DNA from: Branchiostoma floridae
Taxonomy: Eukaryota; Chordata; Leptocardii; Amphioxiformes; Branchiostomatidae
Direction of reading: 5' to 3'
DNA: 64,000 nucleotides
NCBI RefSeq assembly: GCF_000003815.2
Contig: NC_049981.1
Span: forward strand, 29,705,535 to 29,769,534
The position numbers and the translations under genes were made by a program. Within the stretch, counting starts at the first letter, position 1. Each line of letters begins with the position of its first letter. The notes under the pieces were generated by a model. That model searched no databases. It saw only the letters and a list, made by a program, of their open reading frames with translations, and was not told the DNA's origin. Below, piece after piece: positions 23,538 through 33,980 of this stretch.

Positions 23538-24044
23538 ATGACTGGCCCACTGGCGTTCTCCCTCCTGGTGGCTCTGTCCTGTTCGGTACTGGTCAACTCG
23601 GCAACGCTGCCCGCCTACCGCCCCGACCTCTACCACACAGCAGCAGGAGACCCCGCCGTGGACTGGAGACAACTGTGGCGGGAGCTCCTGCAGTCCGGTA
23701 TCGTGCCCGACAGGACGGCGTCGACCCGGCACTACGACAGGCGGGCGCCCCTGGGTCTCCCCGGGAAGAGAGCCGAGCCGACGATGCGACCGTATGAGGG
23801 TGACGACGACGACCTGGCGATGATGGAGAGGTCCAACAGAAGAAGAGTTCCGCTGTTCGGCTTCCCCGGGAAGAGGATGTCTTCTTGGAACGTCCTGGAA
23901 AAGAAGGCACCGTTCGCTCTTCCGGGAAAGAGGGGTGGGGAGGAGACGCAGAACGTCGACCTTGTTCCAGAGGCGTGGGTTTTCCCGGACAAGCCCACCC
24001 TATCCAGAAGAGCCCCTTCTCTGGCACTACCTGGCAAACGGTAG
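23538..24044 (+). CDS. Neuropeptide precursor with four Pro-amide peptides, family not recognised
   Basis: A single exon encodes 168 residues. The start ATG lies 13 bases after a 3' splice site (TTTTATTTCAG ends at 23524), so a 5' UTR exon exists upstream. Residues 1-21 form a signal peptide (MTGPLAFSLLVALSCSVLVN). Four segments between dibasic sites end in Gly-Lys-Arg, the signal for cleavage and C-terminal amidation: APLGLP (70-75), VPLFGFP (104-110), APFALP (124-129) and APSLALP (159-165). They follow RR, RRR, KK and RR. The consensus is (A/V)P plus two to four residues plus (L/F)P-amide. The spacers are acidic (EGDDDD) or unrelated, and the last peptide abuts the stop codon. There are no cysteine-bridged peptides. 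Amidated proline ends are also known from TRH and calcitonin, but those have different lengths and motifs. The reading as a secreted peptide precursor is strong; receptor and role are unknown. Confidence 0.88.
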   Translation: MTGPLAFSLLVALSCSVLVNSATLPAYRPDLYHTAAGDPAVDWRQLWRELLQSGIVPDRTASTRHYDRRAPLGLPGKRAEPTMRPYEGDDDDLAMMERSNRRRVPLFGFPGKRMSSWNVLEKKAPFALPGKRGGEETQNVDLVPEAWVFPDKPTLSRRAPSLALPGKR

Positions 24045-24445
24045 ATGTACTGTCCGCTATGGGACGTCATATATAACGTTATATATCGTCCTTGGTCTGC
24101 AGAAGCTCAAGCAGAAATCGCGAAATGTACAGTATGACGAAGTCACTGAAGCGAAATTAAAAAAAAAAGAAAATCAGAAATGTATTTTCTTTTCTTCATA
24201 TGGCTTTTTTTTGTCGATTCGTGGTTAGACAACAATTGTATGATGATGACGTCCTGAACAACGGCATAGGATAAAAAGTAGGGACTGAATTTAGGAGTGA
24301 CGTTGAACTTGAAAGGGAATGTAAGCAGAACTGCAAAGTTTCAGGTAGAGCTACACAACATGGCTCAGGTAGAAAAAAAAGTCATCTGATGAAAATACAG
24401 AAAGCTAAAGAAACTAATGTGTTTAAATACAACATTCAGCAATTT

Positions 24446-24451
24446 AATAAA
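24446..24451 (+). other. AATAAA polyadenylation signal of the neuropeptide gene
   Basis: It is the first plus-strand AATAAA after the stop codon, about 400 bp downstream, followed by a T/G-rich stretch (TTTCGTTTTTTGTATCG). Those are the normal parts of an animal poly(A) site. Confidence 0.5.
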
Positions 24452-24880
24452 TGATGTGACAGAATATTGCACTGATTTCGTTTTTTGTATCGTTTCTTCC
24501 ATTGATGTTAACTGTCCACAGCGATCCATTAATACATTAACTCATTTACGTTAGTTCTTTGGTGAAGGGAGTAGAAGGGAGTCCTATTTGATAAGATCAA
24601 CACTCAACCCTCTTATGTTGTGGATACACGGAAACAGTATTTCAAATCCACCGAAACGACGCATTAACGGATTTGTACTTCTGAGATGCGACTGTCCCTC
24701 TTGATGTTCACTCAGTAACGTTAGCCGTTTGAAGTCTGTTTCTGATCACAAAAGCATATAAACTGTCCAAAGAAAAATTGCAGTTCACAAGACTTGGACC
24801 AGATGAAAGCTGTGGAAGTCCATTTGTCGCGTGACACGGGGCCATAGTTACTGAGACGACGCCGCTAAGGCCATAAGGTG

Positions 24881-25165
24881 GTAGCCTCCATTGCAGGCTT
24901 CGAACGGGACTGGTTTTCATCTTGGGTTGTTGGTTCGCGATTTTCAACTCGGTTCTCTTGTGCTTTCTCTCCAGGAAAAGGAATTTGCCGAGGAATGGAG
25001 TTTGCTGTGGAAGGGAGTTTTCCGTGAAAGCCAGACGGGACGAAACTCACTTCCTCAGCAAATTCCTCGTTTAAAAATCGCGAACCAAGCCCCCCTCCCC
25101 CCTCCACAAAAATAAGAACCAGCACCGTTCGAAGACTGCAAAGGAGGCTGATAAGGTGGTATCTC
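24881..25165. repeat. Inverted-repeat element (AGCCTCC...GGAGGCT)
   Basis: The left end holds AGCCTCCATTGCAGGCTTCG and the right end CGAAGACTGCAAAGGAGGCT, an imperfect inverse. Inner words TCGCGATTTT and AAAATCGCGA also mirror each other. Its ends resemble those of the elements at 26076 and 28606. No coding region is visible. Confidence 0.5.
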
Positions 25166-26075
25166 ACTGCACTTGGGGCACCAGTGCGACACTGCGGGGT
25201 TCGTTCATTGCGGCTCTGTTGTGTTATTTTTGCCTTTTTTTTATAATTTAGATATTGCTTAATAAGTAAAAGTAGAACTTAGAAGACCACAAAATACGCA
25301 AAACGTAAGAAAATTGGTTCTTTATCTCTAAAATTCGTTTGAGTAATCTTTCGATCCCCGCAGTGACCCAATTGCACTGAGATACCACCCATACTGATTG
25401 ACTACATGGATGACACTGCAATGAGCATCCAAAATTGATGCGAGCGTGCGAGAAAAGATACGCAAAAGTTGCCTTCGTTACCAAATCTTAAGTGGTCAGG
25501 AAGGTTGAACAAATGACTGAACAAAGAAACCATGGTATACCAAACAATGAATACTTCATTTTTGTTCTTTCACATCTTCTTCTTTCACTTTGGAGGAATT
25601 CGCTCATTAGTGTCCGTTTTCTTTTCTTTCTTTTTTTTTTTTGCAATTCACGGCATATATTTGCTCATTTCGCAGCTTCTTTGCACAATTTACATTATGG
25701 TGGTAAAGTACTTTTCGTTTTGAAAAATAAACTACGTTTTGAAAATTAATGTCATCCATGTAATCAAGATAGTGTGGCACTTTCTTCAATAAAAATCCAC
25801 TAAACCATTAGAGCCAACGATGGGGGAATTCTTTAAAGGCCACGTAACGAATAAATTCGCATTGTATGTATAGGGAATTTCACGGAGACTTAATGATCGT
25901 TTCAAAGCGTATCTTCATCAAAGACCAGATAAATCGTCAAAGCTAAAGAAAAGCCATTTGATATCAAATGCAGCATGTTTCTTTTCCCCGTGTAATTGTA
26001 AAAGTAAAGGCGTCCTGTTACGTGGAGTAAAATTTTGTTTTTACTCCACCACATTTTTTGCTACGTGGGGTAGTT

Positions 26076-26268
26076 TAGCCTCCATAGCAGGCTTTCTGAG
26101 CCTTTTTTTTGGTTATTGTTGTTTTTCGGGCTCATAATACACTTTTGCTAAACATTTTGTTTTGTATTGGGTCGTTTGTAGTACCGGTCAGTAGCAAACG
26201 ACCCAGTACAAAAAGAAATGGTCAGCATGCAACAAAAATAATCCCCAGAGAGCCTGCTATGGAGGCTA
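26076..26268. mobile_element. TAGCCTCCATAGCAGGC MITE, copy 1
   Basis: The terminal repeats TAGCCTCCATAGCAGGCT and AGCCTGCTATGGAGGCTA are exact inverses. The interior has GGCTCATAATACACTTTTGC and an inverted GGGTCGTTTG/CAAACGACCC pair. A telomere-like array begins about 20 bp to its right. Confidence 0.8.
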
Positions 26269-26290
26269 GTGCGCAAGCGTAGATTTGAGG

Positions 26291-26368
26291 CTAGGGTTAG
26301 GGTCAGGGTTAGGGGTAGAGTTAGGGTTAAGGTTAGGGTTTGGGTTGGGGTTGGGGTAGGGGTAGGGT
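26291..26368 (+). repeat. Interstitial telomere-like (TTAGGG) array
   Basis: About 13 units of TTAGGG and close variants (TCAGGG, TTGGGG, TAGGGG) occur in a row. The array is bounded by GTAGATTTGA (26279-26288) and its exact inverse TCAAATCTAC (26368-26377). A ~205-codon open frame runs over it but is a by-product of the repeat. Confidence 0.85.
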
Positions 26369-27444
26369 CAAATCTACACTTCTTTGGCCGCACCTGGCGA
26401 AATTACTGCCGTATTGAGGTCAATAGAGTTAGTGCAGAATGGCAGCTCGCTCCAGACCCTTGCGATTTAGCCCCACCTATTGTAAGCTCATTGCAATTCA
26501 GCCCCTGGCTGCGAAGAGAGAGTAGTCCCCCCGCCCCCACCCAAACAATAACTGATCATCTGGACCTGAATTTTCCGTACCGGTATCCACCCCTATTTTC
26601 TACTCTAAGTCTTTTTAATTACTCCTTAATTAAACTGCCAAACCTGGAAATATCCGGCACACATATGACTGCAAATGCAATTAGCCGTCGGGCATTTTGC
26701 AAATATAACAATTACATACATGCCCTCACTATAGAGGTAAGCAGGACCCCTCTAATTGTCCCATACCCTTATTGCAAACCTGGGAAAATCATTATTTTCT
26801 CCCCACACCTGACAATAATGACATTATCAGCTGTGTGCAGGGATGTAATGAGCGTGGAAACTTCACCGTTTCCTGTCCGCAGCTGATGATAGGAACTCAA
26901 ATAAAACGGCCCAAGAAAATATTTTCGGTTGAGCTCACTGGTCATCCACTTACTTTTGAAATGAACTTTGTTCCGAATAGAACACATTTCATACAAATAC
27001 AGGTCAAAGGTCTCCTATGACACTATCAACATGGTGCTATCAATTTGCACGAAAACCCAGAGGCAAAGGTAGCTGTCTTCCTCTACGAGAAAATCTTTTT
27101 TTTTTTCAGTGATTAGGGCGGTGCCCATCCCTAAAGGCCTTTGGCCAAACAGTTGTTTTCTTCACATATAAATCCGAACCATCAAATATTACGGAAACGT
27201 TTATACTAGTAGTCGTATCTACCTTGTGCACCTGGAAAGCACAAGGCCTTCACAAAGCTATTCATGTGAAAAGTAACGTGTGTATACCTAAACGTATACG
27301 TATAATGGCTATTTGGTGCCGCTCTTGGATATCTAATGTTGAATCGAATTGTCAACATCACACTGATGCAGTTCGTTTCTAATCCGCTTGATGACGCCCT
27401 TGACACACAGCGTTTAAAGTTTATTTGCAAGTTCATGCACGAAG

Positions 27445-27640
27445 ACTAATTGCAAGTACATGGTAGATAGAAGCAAAGGGAACATGCATATGACAATGGA
27501 TAGTGAGAAATATTATTGTAAAAAGAGACTACTAGGATGCTAGTGTTGGCTATTTCCAAACAAGTTGGTTTGACTTCTTTTTTAGAAGCTGAGGAAGACG
27601 AAAAGTCCCACTTTTTCCACAATTTTGGGATTCTGTGATT
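27445..27640 (+). repeat. Dispersed repeat, copy 2 of 3
   Basis: It shares GCAAGTACATGGTAGAT, TTGACTTCTTTTTTAGAAGC and GAGGAAGACGAAAA with the copies at 18480-18660 and 62410-62580. Confidence 0.6.
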
Positions 27641-28289
27641 CTAAGAGGAAATAGGCCTTCTGTTCGAACGGGAATGTTGGGAAGTTGGGTATGTCATTGT
27701 GACTTCTATAAACAAACTGAAATAGACAGAATCAACTTTTTCAGTGTTCACAAGCTTTCTAGCCTGTGTTTACACAATCTCTCGCTGACTGGGGTTAATG
27801 ACCCCCTCCCCTAGGTAGTGGCAACTGTAGGGCCGGCCGCTAGGAGCGCGATTTAAGTCAGGCCAACAAGATGTCCAAACTCAGTGACTTCACTTGACAA
27901 GGCTGGGTGCAAGAACTACCAAGAATTCAGCACGTAATTAGAAATAAATCACTGGTAATTTTCCTTCGTTGCCCCTGTTCTCTCCTTAAATCTGACAGAT
28001 AGTACACACAAAGCCAAACTACTTTACACTTTCCGAAAATGTTCATATTTCATTACTACTTTATGGAAGTCCATCTTTTTCACATTCCTTAAATTCTGAA
28101 ATTCTTACTTTGACCCAAAATTTTATTACAACATCTAAACGTTTTGTATCCTGATTTACACTTTTAGTTCTCTGTGAACTTGATCCTTTGTTACTGGTAG
28201 GGGATCCGGCATGCGCACATACCAACACATCATTTAATTTTTACTTGTTGTCAGTATTATTTATATCTTCCTTAAGTTTGTATTTCGCT

Positions 28290-28415
28290 TAGTTCAATTA
28301 TGTCTATGTCTTTGTATATATGTATAGTGGTGGCGTGAATATAAGTTGCCAACTTGAGTGCGCCACCTCTATGTCTGTCTTTCATACCAAAGGGAATAAA
28401 AAATATAAAAAAAAC
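28290..28415 (+). repeat. Possible 3' tail of a retroelement
   Basis: A stretch with TTGTATATATGTATAGTGG, then GGTGGCGTG, ends in GGGAATAAAAAATATAAAAA. That layout, a poly(A)-like end without nearby coding sequence, suggests the truncated tail of a non-LTR element. The family cannot be named. Confidence 0.3.
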
Positions 28416-28605
28416 TGTAGGGCCTTGAGGTTGATTACGAACCTGGAGGTACTAAGTTAAAATCCCTATTAAACAAGTCTCGGTATAATTTGCCATTGGA
28501 AAAAAACACTATACAACAATTGAGTACCTAACTTCGGCTAAGGACGACTCTCGGACAGAACGCTAAATGGAAGTCTTGTGTTTGAGGAGAGCGCTTTAAA
28601 GAGTA

Positions 28606-28722
28606 GACTCCATAGCAGGCTCTCTGGGACCTTGTTCGTCTTTTTTGGCTCATAATAAACTTTTGCTGGCCATTTCTTTTTGTACTGGGTCACGGGGTCC
28701 AGAAAGCTTGCTATGGAGGCTA
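28606..28722. mobile_element. CTCCATAGCAGGC MITE, copy 2 (shorter)
   Basis: The ends (GACTCCATAGCAGGCTCTC and GCTTGCTATGGAGGCTA) and the inner GGCTCATAATAAACTTTTGC match the element at 26076-26268. The copy is about 75 bp shorter. Confidence 0.7.
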
Positions 28723-29100
28723 ATTAAAGAACACAGTTATTGCTAAAAGTAATACAGCGAGTCCATACAGGTGTAAGCGAATAAAATAAATTCGTCTGGA
28801 TAAGAAGGCTGTGCTGTTCCGTACAGACCTAGCATATTTACACTGAGAGGTGTTAAAACGGGAATACAATAAAGACAAACATTGGCTGGGACGTGACAGT
28901 TCCTTTCCGCAGACGTGCGATCATTCGTAGGACCGCTAGGAGCGCTATTTTATCAAGCAAGTACATTGTACCTTTATTCATACAATATACCGCTTTGAAA
29001 TGTGATCACAAATGGCCGCCAGTCGGCATTCTTTCTTCCGTACGTCGTGCACGTGAGTGAATGGGTTCTAGTTTTCAGGGTCATTGCAAAGGTCAGGCGC

Positions 29101-29798
29101 AAACACCGCACATTGACAATAAGAGGTAAACATGTCTTTGAGTCCTATGTTTGGCAGGGATGATGCGATCTCTCAACTCTGACAGGTCGTCGCGGTCAAT
29201 GACTAGAAAAAAAAACACAAAGTAAACGATGATCTCATACTCACAAACGTTTGAAGCAAGCTATAGTGCCTTGAGCCCGGGAGCAAAGAAGTATGCTTCC
29301 GGAATAAACAAAGAGAAAAAAGACATGAAGTAAACACCGCGCATTGACCATAAGAGGTTAACACATATTTGCCGAGTCCTATGTTTGGCAGGGATGATGC
29401 GATCTCTCAACTCTTACAGGTTGTTGCGGTCAATAAGTAGAAAGAACACAAAGCAAACAAACGATGATCTCATAGTCATAAAAGTTTGAAGCAAGCTATA
29501 GTGTCTTGAGCCCGGGAGCAAAGAAGTATACTTCCGGAATTTAGCAAAGAGAAAAAAGACACGAAGTTAAACACCGCACATTGACCATAAAGGTAAACGC
29601 GTCTTTTCAATGATGCGATCTCTCAACTCTTACAGGTCGTCGCCGTCAACGACTAGAAAAAAACACAAAGTAAACGATGATCTCATAGTCACAAAAGTTT
29701 GAAGCGAGCTCTCTCGACCAATGGCGTCTTAAGCGCTGGAGCAAACAGGTATGCTTCCGGAGTTATACAAAGAGAAAAAGACATCAAGTAAACAAGGA
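29101..29798 (+). repeat. Three tandem ~235-bp units
   Basis: Units start at 29101, 29332 and 29569 with AAACACCGC(A/G)CATTGACC or close variants. Each contains GATGCGATCTCTCAACTCT, then GATGATCTCATA, then a GGAGCAAAGAAGTATGCTTCCGG-like word in two parts and AAAGAGAAAAA near the end. The third unit has lost part of its start. A fragment (GGAGCAAACAGGTATGCTTC) also stands alone at about 35089. Nothing coding is seen. Confidence 0.85.
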
Positions 29799-30558
29799 AA
29801 AAAGTTTGTAAGGTACGGCAGTTGAAGCGAGTCTGGTGGGCCATGGAAGATTCTTGAAATAGCGACTATGTTACATCATGATCACTGCGAGGGTTCTTTC
29901 GGATAGAATTCGCTGAACGATTGTCAAACAGTAGTTCAAACTTCACGCATACTCCGAAAACTGAGCCTTTTTATCAAAAAGCTCTTAAAAGATGATTGCG
30001 TTGTAGGATTGTTACATACAGAAATTGCGACGGTAGATGTACGGCTGAGCAAAATTTCTTTCCAGAAAATAACAATCAACGTTAGTAGTTATGTAGTTCT
30101 ATTTTCATAAATCTAACTTACTTTGCCATCCAAAGTTGCTATTTGTTGGCCAAATTTCATGGTCAAAGCAAGGAGCTTTAAAAGCTCCTTGGTCAAAGTA
30201 GATGTCTCAAATTGCAAAAAAAATTCAAACTCTTCAAACTTCATTGTATAGGTCTAAGTGAAAAAAATGTTTTTTTTTATTTCTAAAAAAATCGGACATA
30301 CTATTTTATTGACTCCCGCCGTTTCTTTCCAATTCTTGCAGATACACCATTCGATCTATTGTTTTATATACATAACTAACTAACCAACAAACCAACGGTC
30401 ACGCACGAACAAACCCGGTCCGCCCACACAAAGTGGCAGGAAGTTATGTCATTTATGGCCATGTATGAGAGCATCTTAACACAAGGGGAATCCCCTCTAC
30501 ACAACCCCCGCCCACATACCTGTTACTTCCGTTGTCTCAGCGTTACTTGGTACACCTT

Positions 30559-30868
30559 AAGGTGGGGTCACACATGCGTATATATTCAAGTCCGTTTTAG
30601 GTGCGTATGACGCCCTTAGTCTCTACCAGGCTCCACAGGTCGCGGGAAAAATAGTACAAATTGGACAAAAATAGATACATAACATACCAGATGAGTTAGC
30701 TGACCGAGAAGTATGGTTAGCGACCCAGCTAACTCGTCTGACATGTTACCTGTTTACGTTTGTCCAATTTCTATTATCTTTACAACGGCCTGTGGAGCCT
30801 GGTGGAGGTAAATACTCCCATGCGCGCCTCATACGGACTTAAATATATACGCATGTGTGACCCCACCT
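30559..30868. mobile_element. GGTGGGGTCACACATGCG MITE with a nested inverted repeat
   Basis: Terminal inverted repeats start AAGGTGGGGTCACACATGCG and run through GTATATATTCAAGTCCG. Inside is a second inverted pair (CTACCAGGCTCCACAGG and CCTGTGGAGCCTGGTGGAG) of the family seen at 38535-38670, so one element may have inserted into the other. Confidence 0.75.
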
Positions 30869-30871
30869 TTA

Positions 30872-31070
30872 GCCCCCCTTTCCACTAGACGGCGATCGCG
30901 CTGCGCTCTCACTGCGACCTAAATAGGATATGTGTATCCTTCGCTTTCTCACAGGGTATAAGTGTAAAAATATTTGTTTCTTTTCTATACAATTCGTTGA
31001 GCGATCTGTCAAATTTTAGGTCTCAGAGAGAGCGTGGTGAGAGCGCCGTCCTAGTGGAAAGGGGGTAGAA
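30872..31070. mobile_element. CCCCCTTTCCACTAG MITE, copy 1
   Basis: The ends CCCCCTTTCCACTAGACGGC and GCCGTCCTAGTGGAAAGGGG are inverse. The interior shares ATTCGTTGAGCGAT and CCTAAATAGGATATGTGTA with the copies at 47291-47497 and 50970-51210. It abuts the preceding MITE. Confidence 0.8.
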
Positions 31071-31396
31071 AGGTAAGGTAACTTACCACTTGTGAAAGTG
31101 ATGTCATCCTTTTCTAGACATCATGTTTATTACTAGCATTTCCTGACCGGACGCAAGTTGAGTATGCATATGTCATGTCAGCTTCCGCCCCATTGACCAA
31201 CAACTCAAATATGTGGCCATACTTGGCATTACACAATGGACAATGCAAACAATTCTTTTCCGGTCTTTGTTAGCTACAAGCGAGCTCACCTGTAAGGTAT
31301 GATCTCCAAGCAGAAGTACGGTTCGACTCGGCGTTTTGAAGGAGTTAACGAGATGAAGAGTGAAGGATGGCCTTTACCTAGTCTCCAAGCAGATCC

Positions 31397-33980
31397 TGAT
31401 GATGATGATGATTGGTTTATTTATTTCAAAATCGAGGATACCTGGCAGCCAAAGGCTGAATTGCGTATCTTCTTACAGGAATCACAAAAACAATCATTTA
31501 ACATTATACATTATACATCTCAAAAACAAACACTTCGGATTGAACTTACAGTACTAAATGCGGAGGAAACGAGTAAACTACTGTAACAGTTTTAAAATTC
31601 TGTCGTTACAGATAAAATTGATTAAAAATATATCTCTGCTATCTGTCAACTAGATATAGCTATAGACGTCATTTCCTGATAGCAAAAGTATCGTATCACA
31701 CAAAATAGAGAAATACATTGCTCTTGAAGCCGTAGTAATTACTTTCCATCATCGTTGAGAAGTCGAACCAAGTAGGGTATAGGGGAGTCCCTGTATCTAT
31801 TTGTTCTACATTTAACCGCTCTGAGTTTGTTAGAGTTTCTGGTGTTTCGTCCATGGAGCTGACCTGTCTTCTGTGGGAGCATGTCTGGGCCCAGTTTCTT
31901 TGCGAATTTTCTGCACAAGTCCTCGCGTCTTTGTTGCAGAGTGTGAAGGCCGGTGCGCTCCAGTGCCGCTTCATAGGACGTGTACTGTCCACCCAAGATG
32001 GTACGGAGAGCTCTCTTCTGAATTCTTTCCAACCGTGCAGTGTGTTCCTTGGTGAGTCCGGAATGCCATACAGGCACGCAGTATTCTACCACGGGTCTGA
32101 CATAGGATATGAATACTTGGAGCAAATCATTCACCGTAACATTGAACCTTTTCAGACTTCTAAGCATGAAGAGTCTTCCGTTAGCTTTGGAGATCATTTT
32201 TGATACATGCGTATCCCATTTTAAGTTTGACTGTAACCATATTCCCAAAAGACACGAGACTACCACGATCTCCAGCGGGGTGCCATTGATTTTGAGAACT
32301 GGAGGGGCAGGCGGAAGCTTCATGAAAGAGAAAATCATAACCTTGCACTTGTCTGCATTCAACAGCATGTGGTTTTGACTGGCCCACTGATTAAAGCCAT
32401 TGAGCTCTTCCTGCATGATAGATGGCGCATCATGTTGTCGCGTCTCTGCCAACGACAGGTCGTCAACAAATTTCCACTCACTGAGGGGAGACTCTCTAAC
32501 AGCGTCATCAAACACAGCCAGGAATATGAGGGGCCCAAGAAGTGTTCCCTGTGGTACTGAACAGGACAGCGTCTGCCACATAGAGAGCTCGTTTCGATAC
32601 CTGACGCGTTGACGGCGGTTGAGCAGGAAGTTAGCTATCCAAGGTATCAGACATGGTCGTGCACCGAGCTGTAGCAATTTGGAAATAGCAATGTTGTGGT
32701 CGATCCGATCGAATGCCTTTGAAAAGTCCGTCATAACAAGTGTAGTGATGTTGCCCAGTCTATCAGAGTTTCTCGCCACGTAGTCAGTCAAACTAACCAT
32801 GTAGTGTGCAGTTGACTTTCCCTTGAGACAGCCATACTGTTGTGGATCAAGTGAGGTTCTGATGTCTTGTAGCAGCCACTTGCTCACGAAAGATTCAGAG
32901 ACCTTGGCTAATTGTGACGTCAGGGAAACTGGTCGCAGTTTACTGATGCAGGGAGGTTGGCACTTGGGGAGGGGCACAACTATGGCATCCTTCCACTGCT
33001 GAGGTACGTATCCCTGTTTAAACGATGTATTTAAAATGTCAGCAACTGGTTGGCTGAATTCATAGGCGAATTCTTTTAACACTCTCGTGCTCAACTGATC
33101 AGGGCCCGGCGCTTTCCCAACTTTAAGCTTTTGCAGAATAGGGCACACATCCCAGGGGTGCACCTCTGGCGGTGGGGCCTCGCACGGCAGGTAAGCCGGG
33201 AGCTGTGCTGGGTCAAGACTGGGGCGTCCTTGTGCCACTGTTGCAAATTGATCATTTATGCAGTTGGCGATGAAAAGGCTGTCCGCTGACTCGTTATCCG
33301 GAATGCTGACAGAAAGTTCTTTGTGCTGCATGTTTAGTAGACCTCGGATTTCCCTGTACCAGCTGGCCGGGTTCTCCTTTTGTAGTTTTTCAATCCGGTC
33401 GCTGTAATAAGACCTCCGTGCCTTTTTCACCTCGCGGTTTACTTTGTTTCTGAGATACTTCCAAAGTAGAGCTTTACCTTCTTTAAAGGCTTTCTGTCTT
33501 CTGAGGATGAGGGCTTTCACCTCTGGATTGATCCATGGCTTGTCTGTAGCGTGCATTTTAATCTGGCGGGTGGGGAAAAACTGTTCAATAGCTTTTCCAA
33601 TTGTTTCGTAGAAGATGGCTGATTTGATCTCACATGAGGGTTCCTCGTACAGCTCTCGCCACTGATACGAACAAAGCCACTGTCCAAAGGCGCGGATATT
33701 TGAGTCTCGCATGGGGCGCACTGTTTTTGTTTTAGTTTCATGGTGTACGTGGTGTGACTTGGGTTTCCACAGAACCATGTTATGGTCACTGAGGCCGAGA
33801 GGACTAGTGATTTCTGGTATGTCATAGTATGACTGGAGGTCTGTTATAATAACATCAAGAATAACTTGTCCTCTGGTGGGCATTTCGACCACTTGAGTCA
33901 GTCCGTTTCCGCTGCAGATGTCCTTTGTGTCGAGTCTATTGAAGTCGCCCAATAGAACTATCCCTGCTTCTGGGTTTCGC
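31397..33980 (-). mobile_element. 5'-truncated non-LTR retrotransposon
   Basis: It runs from the endonuclease end of its reading frame, at the left-arm junction near 33980, to a short (ATC)n tail at 31397-31412. A microsatellite tail rather than poly(A) is typical of CR1/L2-type elements. About 340 bp of 3' untranslated sequence follow the stop codon. It is inserted in a Mutator-like MITE. Confidence 0.8.
31739..33979 (-). CDS. Endonuclease/reverse transcriptase ORF2, N-terminally truncated
   Basis: An open frame of about 745 codons begins at the truncation point, just after an in-frame stop in the flanking DNA, and has no frameshift. Counting from a TTG at 33952, it opens with the end of an APE-type endonuclease (GDFN at 2-5, then GLSDHNMV at 53-60). 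Reverse transcriptase blocks follow: GKAPGPDQLS (279-288), LRPVSLTSQLAKVSESFVSK (339-358), DFSKAFDRIDH (409-419), SVPQGTLLGP (465-474) and the catalytic KFVDD (494-498), which has FV where many elements have YA. A C-terminal thumb-like region ends at LLNDDGK. The native start and most of the endonuclease are missing, so it cannot be autonomous. The lack of stops points to recent insertion. The clade (CR1/L2-like) is inferred from motifs. Confidence 0.88.
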   Translation of the reverse strand, partial: RNPEAGIVLLGDFNRLDTKDICSGNGLTQVVEMPTRGQVILDVIITDLQSYYDIPEITSPLGLSDHNMVLWKPKSHHVHHETKTKTVRPMRDSNIRAFGQWLCSYQWRELYEEPSCEIKSAIFYETIGKAIEQFFPTRQIKMHATDKPWINPEVKALILRRQKAFKEGKALLWKYLRNKVNREVKKARRSYYSDRIEKLQKENPASWYREIRGLLNMQHKELSVSIPDNESADSLFIANCINDQFATVAQGRPSLDPAQLPAYLPCEAPPPEVHPWDVCPILQKLKVGKAPGPDQLSTRVLKEFAYEFSQPVADILNTSFKQGYVPQQWKDAIVVPLPKCQPPCISKLRPVSLTSQLAKVSESFVSKWLLQDIRTSLDPQQYGCLKGKSTAHYMVSLTDYVARNSDRLGNITTLVMTDFSKAFDRIDHNIAISKLLQLGARPCLIPWIANFLLNRRQRVRYRNELSMWQTLSCSVPQGTLLGPLIFLAVFDDAVRESPLSEWKFVDDLSLAETRQHDAPSIMQEELNGFNQWASQNHMLLNADKCKVMIFSFMKLPPAPPVLKINGTPLEIVVVSCLLGIWLQSNLKWDTHVSKMISKANGRLFMLRSLKRFNVTVNDLLQVFISYVRPVVEYCVPVWHSGLTKEHTARLERIQKRALRTILGGQYTSYEAALERTGLHTLQQRREDLCRKFAKKLGPDMLPQKTGQLHGRNTRNSNKLRAVKCRTNRYRDSPIPYLVRLLNDDGK

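Noticed and set aside
23593-24070. Minus-strand frames of 112-144 codons opposite the neuropeptide exon
   Set aside because: High GC content keeps the antisense frame open; no family, start context or splice signals, whereas the plus strand has a signal peptide and processing sites.
26269-26886. 205-codon plus-strand frame
   Set aside because: The first part is the telomere-like array (Arg/Val repeats) and the rest shows no domain or exon signals.
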